Shown: positions 1-9,544 of the stretch, one piece after another | How the letters are laid out: every line of letters starts with the position of its first letter | How positions within the stretch are numbered: position 1 is the stretch's first letter | Assembly (NCBI GenBank): GCA_018650465.1 | Contig: JABIFY010000020.1 | Location: 62,001 to 126,000, forward strand | Source: Alphaproteobacteria bacterium | GTDB taxonomy: Bacteria; Pseudomonadota; Alphaproteobacteria; UBA2966 | Length of the DNA stretch: 64,000 nucleotides | Reading direction: 5' to 3' | Made by a program: the position numbers and the translations under genes | The notes under the pieces: model-generated | The model's database searches: none | Told to the model about the DNA's origin: nothing | What the model saw: the letters and a program-made list of their open reading frames with translations, nothing else

Positions 1-2
1 CG

Positions 3-29
3 AAAAAGACGATCCTTACCGCTAGATCG
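3..29 (-). terminator. Weak candidate terminator after dctM
   Basis: Read on the minus strand, a 5-bp stem (CGATC/GATCG) is followed by a run of five T. It lies about 80 bases past the dctM stop. The stem is short, so this is only a possible terminator. The rest of positions 1-106 shows nothing recognisable. Confidence 0.25.
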
Positions 30-106
30 GACCCGGCTATACAGGCATCACTTCTGCGTTAATTCTTGGCGCAGATTTTAAGCCTGCGACACTATTTTAC
101 TGCCGA

Positions 107-1408
107 TCAATGATAAAGCAGGTTGGGCAGCAGCAAAGAAATGCCTGGCACAAAGACCAGCAGGGCCAGGCGCAGGATGTCGGCACACCAGAAGGGGGTA
201 ACGCCCTTGAAGACGGTTGATGTGCTGACATCACGCAATACGCCTGACAGCACAAATACGTTCAAACCCACTGGTGGTGTGATCAGACTGATTTCGGTCA
301 CGACGACGACGACGATGCCGAACCAGACAGGATGAAAGCCAAAAGTTTCAACCAGCGGAAAGAAGACCGGGATGGTCAACAGCAACATGGACAGGCTTTC
401 AAAAACACAGCCCAGGACAATGTAGACTGCCAGGATCAGCACGATGACCACCATGGGCGCGACGTCAAAGCTGTTGACGAGTTCAAGTAGTCCGTCGGGC
501 AATCCGGCACGATTGACGAAGCTGGAAAAAATCAGGGCACCGATCAAAACTGTGAACAGCGTTGCCGATGTCCGCGCGGTTTCGGCCAGGGTGTCGAACA
601 GGGTACGCCAGGTCAGGGCTCGACGGCTGAGGGCGATTAACAAGGCACCACCGGCGCCAATGCCCGCGGCCTCGGTTGGGGTGAAAACACCACCATAGAT
701 ACCACCCATGACAACCCCAAACAGGATCAAGGTGCCCCAAACACCGCGCAGGGCAATCATGCGTTCGGGCCAGTTCAGCCGATCCCCTCTGGGACCCGCC
801 GCCGGGTTTCGCCAGACCACAAATTGCACAGCACCAAGGTAAAACAGAATACCGATCATGCCTGGAATAAAGCCAGCGGCAAAAAGTTCGCGGATGCTGG
901 TTTCGGTCATCAAGCCATAGATCACCAGAATGACACTGGGTGGAATCAGGATGCCAAGTGTACCACCCGCCGCAATTGAGGCCGTCGACAGGCTGTCTGC
1001 ATAGCCATATTTGCGCATGGGTGGCATGGCGACTTTGGACATGGTGGCTGCAGTCGCCAGGCTGGATCCGCAGATCGCCGAAAAGCCGCCGCAGGCCACA
1101 ATGGTTGCCATGGAGAGACCGCCCCGGCGATGTCCCAGGAATGCATTGGAGGCGGCATAAAGTTCACTTGATAAACCGGCCCGGCTGACCAGATTGCCCA
1201 TCAAGATGAACAGCGGCACGACCGACAAGCCATAATTTTGCGCTGTGGTGATAACGCGCTGTCCGGCCATGGACGTTGCCGCCAGCCAGTTCCAGTCGCC
1301 AAGCCAGGCAAACCCCACAAAGCCGACGACACCCATGGCAAAGGCGATGGGCATGCGCAAAAAGACAAAGGAGAGAAGAACGGCAAAGCCGATGAGGGCT
1401 TCAGTCAA
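107..1408 (-). CDS. dctM: TRAP transporter large permease (DctM family)
   Basis: 433 residues, almost entirely hydrophobic helices, the usual size for the 12-helix DctM subunit that carries the sodium-coupled transport step. The family's glycine-rich stretch GGTLGILIPPS is at about residues 148-158, and the N-terminal LRMPIAFAMG pattern is typical. The start codon overlaps the end of the small permease gene by 4 bp, so the two are translationally coupled. It closes a minus-strand unit of FAH hydrolase, dctP, dctQ and dctM. Substrate is unknown; the neighbouring transhydroxylase-like enzyme suggests an aromatic or other organic acid (inference). A second, similar DctM is encoded at about 48.4 kb. 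Confidence 0.93.
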   Translation of the reverse strand: MTEALIGFAVLLSFVFLRMPIAFAMGVVGFVGFAWLGDWNWLAATSMAGQRVITTAQNYGLSVVPLFILMGNLVSRAGLSSELYAASNAFLGHRRGGLSMATIVACGGFSAICGSSLATAATMSKVAMPPMRKYGYADSLSTASIAAGGTLGILIPPSVILVIYGLMTETSIRELFAAGFIPGMIGILFYLGAVQFVVWRNPAAGPRGDRLNWPERMIALRGVWGTLILFGVVMGGIYGGVFTPTEAAGIGAGGALLIALSRRALTWRTLFDTLAETARTSATLFTVLIGALIFSSFVNRAGLPDGLLELVNSFDVAPMVVIVLILAVYIVLGCVFESLSMLLLTIPVFFPLVETFGFHPVWFGIVVVVVTEISLITPPVGLNVFVLSGVLRDVSTSTVFKGVTPFWCADILRLALLVFVPGISLLLPNLLYH

Positions 1409-1932
1409 AGGTTTGTTTCCTTGATGCTGGTGTCCTGGGGGCCTGGTGATAATGGCCCTCGGCCGAACAGATATCGGACACCATTGTAGAATAAGGCCAG
1501 GGACGTAATGGCGCTCATAGCGCTAATGAAAAATGTGACGTAATGAACGGGCAGGCGAAGGAATTCCGTCGTATCGCCATATTCCATGGCCCGGAAGGCC
1601 AGCGCTTGCACCCGCCAGGCGATGCCAACCATGGCGACCGCTGCGATAAGGTTCATGACGGCCTGACGGATATTGATCACGGCCTTAGGTGAAAAACTGT
1701 CCAGCAGATCAACGGTGATATGCTCTTCCCGCACGCAGGCCACCGGCAATCCGCAAAAGACGACAATGGCCATCAGGATGCGGGTCAGTTCGGTTGCGCT
1801 GTGAAGGGGTGAATTGAAAAAATAACGTAACGCTACGTCCGCACATGTAATGCTCATGAGCGAAAAGAGAGAGAGAGCGGCAACTATTTCGAGGAACCTG
1901 ACGGTCCAGTCTATCTCACGCCTGTTGGCCAA
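1405..1932 (-). CDS. dctQ: TRAP transporter small permease (DctQ family)
   Basis: 175 residues with four predicted membrane helices, as expected for the DctQ subunit that packs against DctM. The first helix (about residues 13-33) and the segment ending in a Pro/Gly-rich hydrophilic tail fit the family. It lies between dctP (70 bp upstream) and dctM (4-bp overlap). Sequence in this family is poorly conserved, so the call rests on size, topology and position between the two other TRAP genes. Confidence 0.88.
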   Translation of the reverse strand: MANRREIDWTVRFLEIVAALSLFSLMSITCADVALRYFFNSPLHSATELTRILMAIVVFCGLPVACVREEHITVDLLDSFSPKAVINIRQAVMNLIAAVAMVGIAWRVQALAFRAMEYGDTTEFLRLPVHYVTFFISAMSAITSLALFYNGVRYLFGRGPLSPGPQDTSIKETNL

Positions 1933-2002
1933 GTCGCCGCTCCCAATCTGCTTATCAATGTCAGAATACAGTTTGTATTCTTATGCTTCGGGTTTCTACT
2001 TA

Positions 2003-3019
2003 TTAAAAGCTACGGGCAATATCACGCAATTCAGCCAGGGCAGCTTTGGAGTTGATGCCCTTTTTAGCGGCGTCCTTGATCCAGTCCGTTTCGATATGAG
2101 CAACCATGCTATAGAACTCTTTGGTCATGGCATCGCTGGCTGTGACAATGGTGTTGCCGAAAGCCTTGGCATCAATAAGGCCTGCTGCGTCAACCGTATC
2201 CCACATTTTTCCAGCTGTCCGGGCGAGGGTTTCGCCGGAACAGGCGTCAACAGCGGCCTGTTCGCTTGAAGACAGGCTGTTGAACTTGGCCGGGTTCATG
2301 ACCAGACCGAAACTGCCGTAATAGACGCCACCTGGCATGATGATGGAAAAGGGGGCCACTTCTTTCAACTTGAAGCTTTTCTTGGTTTCCATTGGCATGA
2401 AGACGCCGTCTGCAACGCCGCTGGCAACAGTTTCATATACCTTCGGGGCAGGGACCCGGACACCGACCAGACCAAGGGCTTTGCCCACGGCACCAGATAC
2501 ACCACCGCCTAGCCTGATCTTCATACCTTTAAAGTCAGCCAGAGTGTTGATCTGTTTTTTGGTATGCATGATACCTGCGCCGTGTGACGTCAAAGCCAGA
2601 ACTTTCAGGCCTTTATGTTCGTTTTTCTCGGCCAGATATTTCTGGTGTATCCGCCAATAAGCGACACTTGCTGCTTCTGCTGATGTACCAAGACCTGGCA
2701 GTTCAACAACTTTGGTCAGGACGTAGCGTCCTGGGTTGTAGCCATGAAACATCCATGTCGCATCAGCAACACCATCACGAACAACGTCGGGCTGCTGTGG
2801 AGGCGGTGCAAGACCATATTCGACTTTCACTTTCACAGACCCGCCTGTGGCGTCGGCAATACATTTGCCCCAACTTGGCCAGACAATTGAGTTCATGCCG
2901 TGCTTGGGCGGGGCCCAGCTGCTGACACGGATTGTAGAAGCAGCTTCAGCGACGCCTGCTGTTGTTGCCAGGATGGCACCCGTCAGGGCGATAAATCCAA
3001 GTTTGCGCATTTTCTTCAT
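2003..3019 (-). CDS. dctP: TRAP transporter substrate-binding protein (DctP family)
   Basis: 338 residues from the chosen ATG, which is followed by a clear Sec signal peptide (MKKMRKLG, a hydrophobic stretch, then AEAAS at about residues 20-25). A GGGAG ribosome site lies just upstream; a longer in-frame reading would put a non-signal extension in front. The motifs LADFKGMKIRLGGG, PAPKVYETVASGVADGVFMP and the Gly-rich C-terminal half are typical DctP features for binding a carboxylate through a conserved Arg. It would deliver substrate to the DctQM permease. A paralogue with the same overall layout lies at about 50.2 kb. Confidence 0.9.
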   Translation of the reverse strand: MKKMRKLGFIALTGAILATTAGVAEAASTIRVSSWAPPKHGMNSIVWPSWGKCIADATGGSVKVKVEYGLAPPPQQPDVVRDGVADATWMFHGYNPGRYVLTKVVELPGLGTSAEAASVAYWRIHQKYLAEKNEHKGLKVLALTSHGAGIMHTKKQINTLADFKGMKIRLGGGVSGAVGKALGLVGVRVPAPKVYETVASGVADGVFMPMETKKSFKLKEVAPFSIIMPGGVYYGSFGLVMNPAKFNSLSSSEQAAVDACSGETLARTAGKMWDTVDAAGLIDAKAFGNTIVTASDAMTKEFYSMVAHIETDWIKDAAKKGINSKAALAELRDIARSF

Positions 3020-3184
3020 TCTCCCGGTTAGTGTCGTTCCGGAGTATTCTCCTTGAAACGACGAAAGCCTCATTGCTCTTGTTGTACTTATCTTTTGGAG
3101 ACAACATTCCCACAAAAACTTTGCTGATACCATTGTGTTCTGCAAAAACCGATTTACGTCGTGCAGATACCAAAAACATTGCAG

Positions 3185-4036
3185 CTATAGCGTTTCGTCC
3201 GCAATCGAATTTACCAAGATGCCAATCTCTGAAACCTCGACTTCTACCGTGTCACCGGGTTTCATGAACACCGGAGGGGTGCGTTTGAAGCCGACGCCTC
3301 CCGGAGTGCCTGTCACCAATACGTCACCCGGTAGCCACGGCAACGCTTTGGAGACATAGGAAATCACGGTCGGGATGTCGAAAGCCAGGTCGGCCAGGGA
3401 AGCACTTTGCATGACTTCGCCGTTCAGGCGTGTTTGCAGATTTAGCTGTCGATAGTCAGGAATTTCATCCGCTGTCACCATCCATGGACCAAAGGCCCCG
3501 GTTTTTTGAAAGTTTTTGCCCATACCAAATTGGCGCGTGTGGCTTTGCCAGTCACGGATGGTGGCTTCATTATAACAGGCATAGCCGGCGATATGATCCA
3601 TGGCGTTTTCGGGGTCAATGTGGGCACCACCTTTGCCAAAGATAACCGCCATCTCGCCTTCATAGTCCAGATTGTCGGACACGATGGGCCGTTGAATCGC
3701 CTGACCATGTCCGGTTTGGGTTTCCGGGTAACGATGAAATATAACCGGATTGTCTTTCAGTTCCCGCCCGGTTTCTTTCACGTGATCGATATAGTTCAGA
3801 CCAACGCAGACAATCTTGTGCGGGTTTGGGATCACCGGTAAACGGGAGCAATCGTCAAGGGGAAATCGATTTGTCACAGCGTTCGCAGCCGCCGCGACCT
3901 CTCCCATGGCATCAATTTCCAGCAATGCCTGAATGCTGGTTGCACCCTGGATTTGTCCTGTCAGGTCGACAACCTCGTCGCCGATGACAGCGCCGAAGCC
4001 TTGTTGATTGTTGCGTTCGAAGGAAACCAGTTTCAT
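3185..4036 (-). CDS. Fumarylacetoacetate hydrolase (FAH) family protein
   Basis: About 283 residues from the ATG giving MKLVSFERNN, the usual start of the family; another ATG lies 12 bp upstream. FAH-fold enzymes use a divalent metal to hydrolyse, decarboxylate, hydrate or isomerise ring-cleavage products. Visible family motifs are IVCVGLNYIDHVKE, a DYEGEMAVIFGKG metal-ligand stretch, YNEATIRDWQ and the C-terminal GDVLVTGTPGGVG. It is the first gene of the minus-strand unit leading to the TRAP transporter, divergent from the regulator and transhydroxylase-like genes. With the VOC protein downstream of those genes it suggests handling of a meta-cleavage product. Exact reaction unknown. Confidence 0.88.
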   Translation of the reverse strand: MKLVSFERNNQQGFGAVIGDEVVDLTGQIQGATSIQALLEIDAMGEVAAAANAVTNRFPLDDCSRLPVIPNPHKIVCVGLNYIDHVKETGRELKDNPVIFHRYPETQTGHGQAIQRPIVSDNLDYEGEMAVIFGKGGAHIDPENAMDHIAGYACYNEATIRDWQSHTRQFGMGKNFQKTGAFGPWMVTADEIPDYRQLNLQTRLNGEVMQSASLADLAFDIPTVISYVSKALPWLPGDVLVTGTPGGVGFKRTPPVFMKPGDTVEVEVSEIGILVNSIADETL

Positions 4037-4097
4037 TAAATTCACCATATCTGTCTGATGTCAAAAACCATAAAGGCGAAAAAATCGAAAATCAATT

Positions 4098-4113
4098 AAA
4101 TTTTCGAAAATTT
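4098..4113. promoter_or_regulatory. Perfect 16-bp palindrome, candidate GntR operator
   Basis: AAATTTTCGAAAATTT is a perfect inverted repeat in the AT-rich gap between the FAH gene and the GntR gene, which diverge. Further CGAAAAT half-site-like copies flank it on both sides. It would be well placed for the adjacent GntR/FCD protein to control both directions. Assignment to that regulator is inference. Confidence 0.45.
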
Positions 4114-4179
4114 TGACATTAGCGAAAATTGAACATAGACTGAATCGTATATTCACTCGTGTTAACCAGGGTCGGAAAC

Positions 4180-4911
4180 ATGACAAGTCTTGATTTTTCA
4201 GGCATCAGCACGGCGGTAGACCAGCCGGAAACAAAGTTGACGGTGGCAGACGATGCTTACCGGAAGCTGCGTGTGCTGATCTTGCAGGGCACATTGCAAC
4301 CTGGGCAAAAGCTTAAGTTTGAAGTTCTGCAACAGGAGCTGGGGTTAAGCGCCAGTTCGCTGCGTGAAGCCTTTATGAAGTTGGTGAATGAAGGCCTGGT
4401 GCAGTTAGCTCAGCGGCGCGGTTTTTCTGTCGCGCCCATATCCATAGAGGAACTCAAGGACATCACGCGCCTGCGCAAAATCCTCGAACCCCTGGCCCTG
4501 CGGGATGCCATTGAACATGGTGACGATGCCTGGGAAGCACAAATACTGGCGACCTGGCACCGGTTTTCGAAAATCGATACGGCCCAAAGTGATGCGCCTG
4601 GAATTCTGGATGATCAGTGGTCCTACTGGCATCGGGCCTTTCACGAATCCCTTGTTGCGGCCTGTCCTTCCAAAAAGACAATGCAGTTCCGTGCTGTCCT
4701 GTTTGAACAGTCGGAACGTTATCGTGCCCTGTCTGCGGCGCGGAGGACCAAGCCACGCAAGAAGAGTGATGAGCACCGCAAGCTGATGGAAGCCGTTCTG
4801 GCGCGCGATTCTGACAAGGCTGAAGCCTTGATGATCAAGCACATGGCCCTGACTTCGAATTTTCTGGCGAATGTTCTGGATGCCACACAAGACAGCGGAA
4901 AAGATAACTGA
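4180..4911 (+). CDS. GntR family transcriptional regulator (FCD subfamily)
   Basis: 243 residues from the ATG reading MTSLDFSG; an in-frame upstream start is possible. The N-terminal winged helix (about residues 24-90) has the typical [20 protein letters not shown] and [21 protein letters not shown] segments, followed by a helical FCD ligand-binding domain. Asp and His residues that bind metal in FCD proteins are visible in [16 protein letters not shown] and KHMALTS. The stop is 1 bp from the start of the molybdopterin enzyme gene, so they form one transcript. It probably senses the catabolic substrate or an intermediate and controls the divergent unit as well; the palindrome upstream is a candidate site. 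Confidence 0.9.
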   Translation: MTSLDFSGISTAVDQPETKLTVADDAYRKLRVLILQGTLQPGQKLKFEVLQQELGLSASSLREAFMKLVNEGLVQLAQRRGFSVAPISIEELKDITRLRKILEPLALRDAIEHGDDAWEAQILATWHRFSKIDTAQSDAPGILDDQWSYWHRAFHESLVAACPSKKTMQFRAVLFEQSERYRALSAARRTKPRKKSDEHRKLMEAVLARDSDKAEALMIKHMALTSNFLANVLDATQDSGKDN

Positions 4912-4912
4912 C

Positions 4913-7870
4913 ATGCAATTGCAAATTCTTCTTCAGGGCGTTTCCTGGGCGCTGAACTATACAGCGCTTCGCCATCCTTCTTTCCGGCAGCGCCTGAAAG
5001 AAAAGGAATTTGTCGCTCAGGTAAAAATCAAAGATGGATCCGTTGGCCGTTACTATCGTTTCGGCAAGGGGCGCGTGATGTCGACCTCAGGTCTGCATGT
5101 AAGCCCGGACATGACGATCACTTTCAAGAACGCCGCCTTGGGGGTCACGCTTCTCAGGCCACCCATCGACCACACAGACTTCATCAACGCCATGAAAAAC
5201 TTCGCCTTGCAGATGGAAGGCGAAGACGAAATTACGCAGTGGTTTACCGACACCATCAGCATTATGAATACCATCCGTTGGGACTATGGAACGGATGTTG
5301 GCGATGGCGAGATGCGCTACACCAATTTCACCAATGGCGGCCCGCTGTTTGTTTATGTGAAGGATGGCAAGATCGTTCGCATGACGCCAATTGATCTGAC
5401 GGATGACGATGCTGACAGTTGGACGATCACAGCGCGCGGCAAGACGTTTACGCCGCCGCGCAAGACAACAATCAATCCACACGGCCTCGCCTCCAAATCC
5501 GTTGTCTATTCCTCAAAACGGCTGTTGAAGCCACTGAAACGTGTCGATTTCGATCCAAATGGTGAGCGCAATACCCAGAACCGTGGCAAATCCGGTTATG
5601 AGGAAATCAGCTGGGACGAGGCCCTGGATATCACTGCCAACGAAATCAAGCGTGTCAAACGCGAGCATGGCCATGGTGCCATCATGAACAGTCATGGCTC
5701 ACACCATACCTGGGGTAATATTGGTCACTATCTCAGTGGTCAGATGCGCTTCATGAATGCCATTGGCCATACGAAAATGCACTTGAACCCGGACAGTTGG
5801 GAAGGCTGGTACTGGGGCGGTATGCATCACTATGGTAACTCCATGCGCAACGGGGCGATGGAGCCTTATGGTCAGTTACAAGACTGCCTCGACGAAGCTG
5901 AAATGATCGTCTTCTGGGCCAGTGATCCAGAATCTTCAAGTGGTTCTTATGCTTCTTTTGAAGGTACGCCACGTCGCCACTGGGCCCGTGAGCTGGGCAT
6001 CAAGATGGTGCATATAGACCCCTATTGTAATCACACAGCCAATCATATCGGTGGCAAGTGGATCCCGGTTGTGCCTGGCACCAGTCCAGCCATGGCTCAT
6101 GCCCTGGCCCATGTCTGGATGACCGAAGGCCTCTACGATCAGGACTATGTTGAGACCCGGACGACAGGTTTTGACAAATACCGGGCCTATGTCATGGGTG
6201 ACGAAGACGGTGTGCCCAAATCGCCTGAGTGGCAAGAATCCGAAACTGGTGTGGCACCTCATACGGTGCGGGCCCTGGCGCGGGAATGGGGTAACAAAAA
6301 AACCTACCTGGCGGCGGGTGGGAAAGGCACAACATTTGGCGGTGCAAACCGTTCGGCAACAGGCGCGCAGTGGGCGCGGGCGATGATTTGCCTGATGGCC
6401 ATGCAGGGTCTTGGCAAACCCGGCATCAATTTTGGCAACCTGCAATGTGGTGCCCCTATTGATTATGAGTTCTATTTTCCGGGCTATGCCGAAGGTGGAT
6501 TTTCCGGCGATTTGACAGGTACAGCATCGCCTATTCAGCTTTATCAGCGCCAACCGCATTTGCTCAGCATGAATTCAGTGACCCAGCAGATCCCCAGGTT
6601 GCGGATCCCTGAAGCCTTGATGGACGGAGAGACCAGTGGCTATCCCACGGACGCCCGGTCTCTGGAAGGGCAGTTCATGGGCTTCAAGTATCCCTCCCCG
6701 GGGCATTCCAGGGTCCGCATGATGTACAAATATGGCGGCAGTCATTTTGGCACGACCATGGAATCGAACCGTCTCGCCCAGGCCTATCAAACCGAAGGGC
6801 TTGAGTTTGTCGTCAACCAGTCGATCTGGAATGAAGGCGAAGTGCCCTTCGCGGATATTGTGCTGCCGGCCTGCACAAACTTCGAACGCTGGGACATTGG
6901 TGAATGGGGCGCGGCTGGCGGTTATTCGCAACATAACCAGACCATGCTCAATCATCGGCTGATCGGCATCCAACACAAATGCATCGAACCCCTGGGCGAA
7001 AGCCGCTCCGATTATCAAATCTTTACCGATCTTTTGAAGCGCCTGGGTCTCAGCGCCTATTTCACAGAGGGGGCGACAGAACTGGATTGGTGCAAGGCGC
7101 AATTCGAGGCATCGGACCTGCCCAAACAAATTTCCTGGAAAAAATTCCTGCGCAAGGGTTACTACGTCGTGCCTGCGGAAAAAGAAGAAAACCGTCCGCC
7201 ACCCGGTTTTCGCTGGTACGCAGAGGGACGCAAGAAAGACGTGCCGGAACCCGCCCCTTTGCCATCGGAATATGGTGAAAAATATCTTGAAGGCCTGCAA
7301 ACCCAATCGGGGAAAATCGAATTCGAAGCGCAAAGTCTCAAGCGCTTTGGCCAGGATCCTGAACGGCCCCCCGTCAATAAGTATATTCCCTCCTGGGAAG
7401 GGCGCCAGACTTCGGAGCTGTATGAAAAATACCCCCTGCAATTGCTGACGCCGCATCCGCGCTACAGCTTTCACACGCAATCCGATGGCAAGGATGGCAT
7501 CCTGAATGATATCGAGGATCACCGTGTTCTGGTGGATGGATATTATTATTGGGTTGCACGGATAAATCCGGCGGACGCCGCTGCCCGCGGCATTCAGCAT
7601 CACGATCTGATCCGCATGCATAATGATCGTGGCTCGGTCATTTGCGCGGCGCAAGTCACGGCCCGCATCATGCAAGGCGTTGTGCATTCGGCAGAAAGTT
7701 CCGCCGAATATGATCCCATCGGTGAGCCCGGCAAATCCCCGGACCGGGGCGGCTGCGTTAATGTGCTGACACCCAAACGTCACATGACCGAAAAGACCAC
7801 TGGTTCGGCACCAAACTCCTGTTTGATCAATATTGAACTATGGACGGGACAGTTGGAGGCTGCATCATGA
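4913..7870 (+). CDS. Transhydroxylase-like molybdopterin oxidoreductase, large subunit, with N-terminal SCP2-like extension
   Basis: 985 residues; the ATG just after the regulator stop is chosen over an in-frame start inside that gene. From about residue 120 the protein resembles the large subunit of pyrogallol-phloroglucinol transhydroxylase and resorcinol hydroxylase (DMSO reductase family, no Fe-S cluster in this subunit). Known active-site residues His144, Asp174 and Ser175 (Mo ligand) of the Pelobacter enzyme match His264, Asp294 and Ser295 here with identical spacing, in GSHHTWGN and NPDSWEGW. A Tyr near residue 525 in [10 protein letters not shown] fits its Tyr404. Residues 1-120 are extra and look like an SCP2-type lipid-binding fold ([20 protein letters not shown]). 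No twin-arginine signal, so it is probably cytoplasmic. Substrate not determined; a hydroxylated benzene ring is likely. Confidence 0.85.
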   Translation: MQLQILLQGVSWALNYTALRHPSFRQRLKEKEFVAQVKIKDGSVGRYYRFGKGRVMSTSGLHVSPDMTITFKNAALGVTLLRPPIDHTDFINAMKNFALQMEGEDEITQWFTDTISIMNTIRWDYGTDVGDGEMRYTNFTNGGPLFVYVKDGKIVRMTPIDLTDDDADSWTITARGKTFTPPRKTTINPHGLASKSVVYSSKRLLKPLKRVDFDPNGERNTQNRGKSGYEEISWDEALDITANEIKRVKREHGHGAIMNSHGSHHTWGNIGHYLSGQMRFMNAIGHTKMHLNPDSWEGWYWGGMHHYGNSMRNGAMEPYGQLQDCLDEAEMIVFWASDPESSSGSYASFEGTPRRHWARELGIKMVHIDPYCNHTANHIGGKWIPVVPGTSPAMAHALAHVWMTEGLYDQDYVETRTTGFDKYRAYVMGDEDGVPKSPEWQESETGVAPHTVRALAREWGNKKTYLAAGGKGTTFGGANRSATGAQWARAMICLMAMQGLGKPGINFGNLQCGAPIDYEFYFPGYAEGGFSGDLTGTASPIQLYQRQPHLLSMNSVTQQIPRLRIPEALMDGETSGYPTDARSLEGQFMGFKYPSPGHSRVRMMYKYGGSHFGTTMESNRLAQAYQTEGLEFVVNQSIWNEGEVPFADIVLPACTNFERWDIGEWGAAGGYSQHNQTMLNHRLIGIQHKCIEPLGESRSDYQIFTDLLKRLGLSAYFTEGATELDWCKAQFEASDLPKQISWKKFLRKGYYVVPAEKEENRPPPGFRWYAEGRKKDVPEPAPLPSEYGEKYLEGLQTQSGKIEFEAQSLKRFGQDPERPPVNKYIPSWEGRQTSELYEKYPLQLLTPHPRYSFHTQSDGKDGILNDIEDHRVLVDGYYYWVARINPADAAARGIQHHDLIRMHNDRGSVICAAQVTARIMQGVVHSAESSAEYDPIGEPGKSPDRGGCVNVLTPKRHMTEKTTGSAPNSCLINIELWTGQLEAAS

Positions 7871-8709
7871 GCAAGTGGCATCTGATCATTGACGTCGCAC
7901 TTTGCCACAATTGCAGCAACTGCTTCATTGCCTGCAAGGACGAACATGTTGGCAACGACTATCCAGGGTACGCTGCGTCCCAGCCCCTGCACGGCCATTC
8001 ATGGATCGAAATTGGTCAACGTGAACGCGGCCAGGCACCCATGGTGGATACGGCCTATTTGCCAAAGACCTGTAATCAGTGTGCCGACGCACCTTGCACC
8101 AAGATTGGTGAGGGTGCGGTCCATCAGCGCGACGATGGCATTGTCATCATTGACCCCGTAAAGGCGAAGGGTAAAAAAGAGATTGTCGCCAGCTGTCCTT
8201 ATGGGGCAATCTGGTGGAATGAAGAAGAACAACTTCCGCAAAAGTGGATCTTTGATGCCCACCTGCTGGACCGGGGATGGAAAGAGCCACGCTGCGCCCA
8301 GGTTTGTCCCACCGGTGCGATCAAGGCCGAGAAGATTTCGGACGCTGATATGCAAAAGCGGGCCGAGGCTGAAAACCTGAAGGTGCTGTCACCGGAATTT
8401 GGTACAGCTCCGCGCATTCACTATCGCAACCTGCATCGGTTCACTCATAATTTTCTTGGCGGCACGGTCATCGGTGATGTCGATGGGCGTAACGAATGTC
8501 TTGAAGGCGTGACTGCTGAAGTTCGCCAAAAAGGCAGTGTTGTCGGAGAGGCTCGGACGGACGCCTTCGGTGAATTCAAGGTTGAAAAGTTGCCCTCCGA
8601 AGAAGGCGAGTACCAGGTTTCGTTGGCCCTGGAAGGATATGTGACCTCTGAAATATCTGTGACGCTTGACCAAAGTCGCTATCTGGGCGAGTTGAAACTG
8701 GCCAGGTAA
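7867..8709 (+). CDS. Transhydroxylase-like iron-sulfur small subunit
   Basis: 280 residues; ATGA overlap with the large subunit gene indicates coupling. The first two thirds have the 4Fe-4S pattern of DMSO-reductase-family beta subunits: [11 protein letters not shown] (about 13-23), [17 protein letters not shown] and CAQVCPTGA, enough for three cubane clusters. The last 80 residues (from about 200, [15 protein letters not shown] to the end) form a carboxypeptidase-regulatory or CnaB-like beta domain, with the pattern of G-E-A-x-T-D-A-x-G-E-F-K. The Pelobacter transhydroxylase beta subunit, of nearly the same length, has the same two-part layout. This supports transhydroxylase rather than a generic oxidoreductase. 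Confidence 0.87.
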   Translation: MSKWHLIIDVALCHNCSNCFIACKDEHVGNDYPGYAASQPLHGHSWIEIGQRERGQAPMVDTAYLPKTCNQCADAPCTKIGEGAVHQRDDGIVIIDPVKAKGKKEIVASCPYGAIWWNEEEQLPQKWIFDAHLLDRGWKEPRCAQVCPTGAIKAEKISDADMQKRAEAENLKVLSPEFGTAPRIHYRNLHRFTHNFLGGTVIGDVDGRNECLEGVTAEVRQKGSVVGEARTDAFGEFKVEKLPSEEGEYQVSLALEGYVTSEISVTLDQSRYLGELKLAR

Positions 8710-8780
8710 ATCGCCTTAAAGCAGATCACCTTAAACAAGTCGCTGATAAATTTTGTTTTTGCAATTAAAGGAATAATGAT

Positions 8781-9323
8781 ATGGAACGCCCCCCTGTTGC
8801 TAAAGCTTTTCACCATATGGCGCTGGAAGTTTCTGACCCGGAAGTTTCTATCGCCTTTTACCGCGATGTTTTTGGCCTGAAGCTGACCGAGAGACATCAG
8901 GCTGGCGAAGTCGAAGCCATCCCCGTGGAACTAACTTTCTTGCGGCTGGGCGACAACCACCATGATCTGGTTCTGGCCCATAACCCTGCGAAGACCTATC
9001 GCAAGCTTTCTGACATGGACCCGCTGGATGGACCTCCTGGTTTCCATCATTTTGCTTTTGAATACCATAACCGCGAAGACTGGCTGGCCCAATTGGACCG
9101 CATCGAAAAGGCAGGTATGGAGATTGTGCGTGGCCCGGTCGTCCACAGTCCCTGGCACCCTCGCGGTGAAGGCTCGTGGGGTGAAAATGAATCCTTTTAT
9201 CTTCTCGACCCGGACGGTCATCGTATTGAACTGTTTTGTGATATGGCCAGCATCGATGAAGACGGTGGATACACTGATGCCTACGGCAAAAAAATTGATG
9301 GTCCGGTTGCAGATGAGCTCTGA
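8781..9323 (+). CDS. VOC (glyoxalase/type I extradiol dioxygenase) superfamily protein
   Basis: 180 residues made of paired beta-alpha-beta-beta-beta modules. Likely metal ligands are His in AFHHMALEVSD near the start, His in GFHHFAFEYHN in the second half and Glu in GHRIELFCDM near the end, the two-His-one-Glu pattern of the superfamily. It lies 71 bp after the small subunit gene on the same strand. Extradiol ring cleavage of a trihydroxybenzene, followed by the FAH-family enzyme, would make a sensible pathway, but other VOC activities such as isomerase or lyase are equally allowed by the sequence. Confidence 0.82.
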   Translation: MERPPVAKAFHHMALEVSDPEVSIAFYRDVFGLKLTERHQAGEVEAIPVELTFLRLGDNHHDLVLAHNPAKTYRKLSDMDPLDGPPGFHHFAFEYHNREDWLAQLDRIEKAGMEIVRGPVVHSPWHPRGEGSWGENESFYLLDPDGHRIELFCDMASIDEDGGYTDAYGKKIDGPVADEL

Positions 9324-9544
9324 GTTTTCGGCCGAATGACGTTTGCCGCCAGCTGAACTATTTCGATAGTGCCCTGCGACACTGTTACACATTCCCTTGG
9401 ATAGCGCTGTGCGTAATAATCAACCACTAATTTAGTCGTTGGTTTTGATTTGTGTTGCGAACAATCCCATTGCAGGTTCGGCGTTTCCATAAAACAGTAC
9501 TTGCCTTTGTGGTGCCCGACCGCAGAAAAAATGAGGGCAGTACG

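Noticed and set aside
6575-7783. 402-codon open frame on the minus strand
   Set aside because: It lies wholly opposite the transhydroxylase-like large subunit, which has clear catalytic motifs; the frame has no domain of its own.
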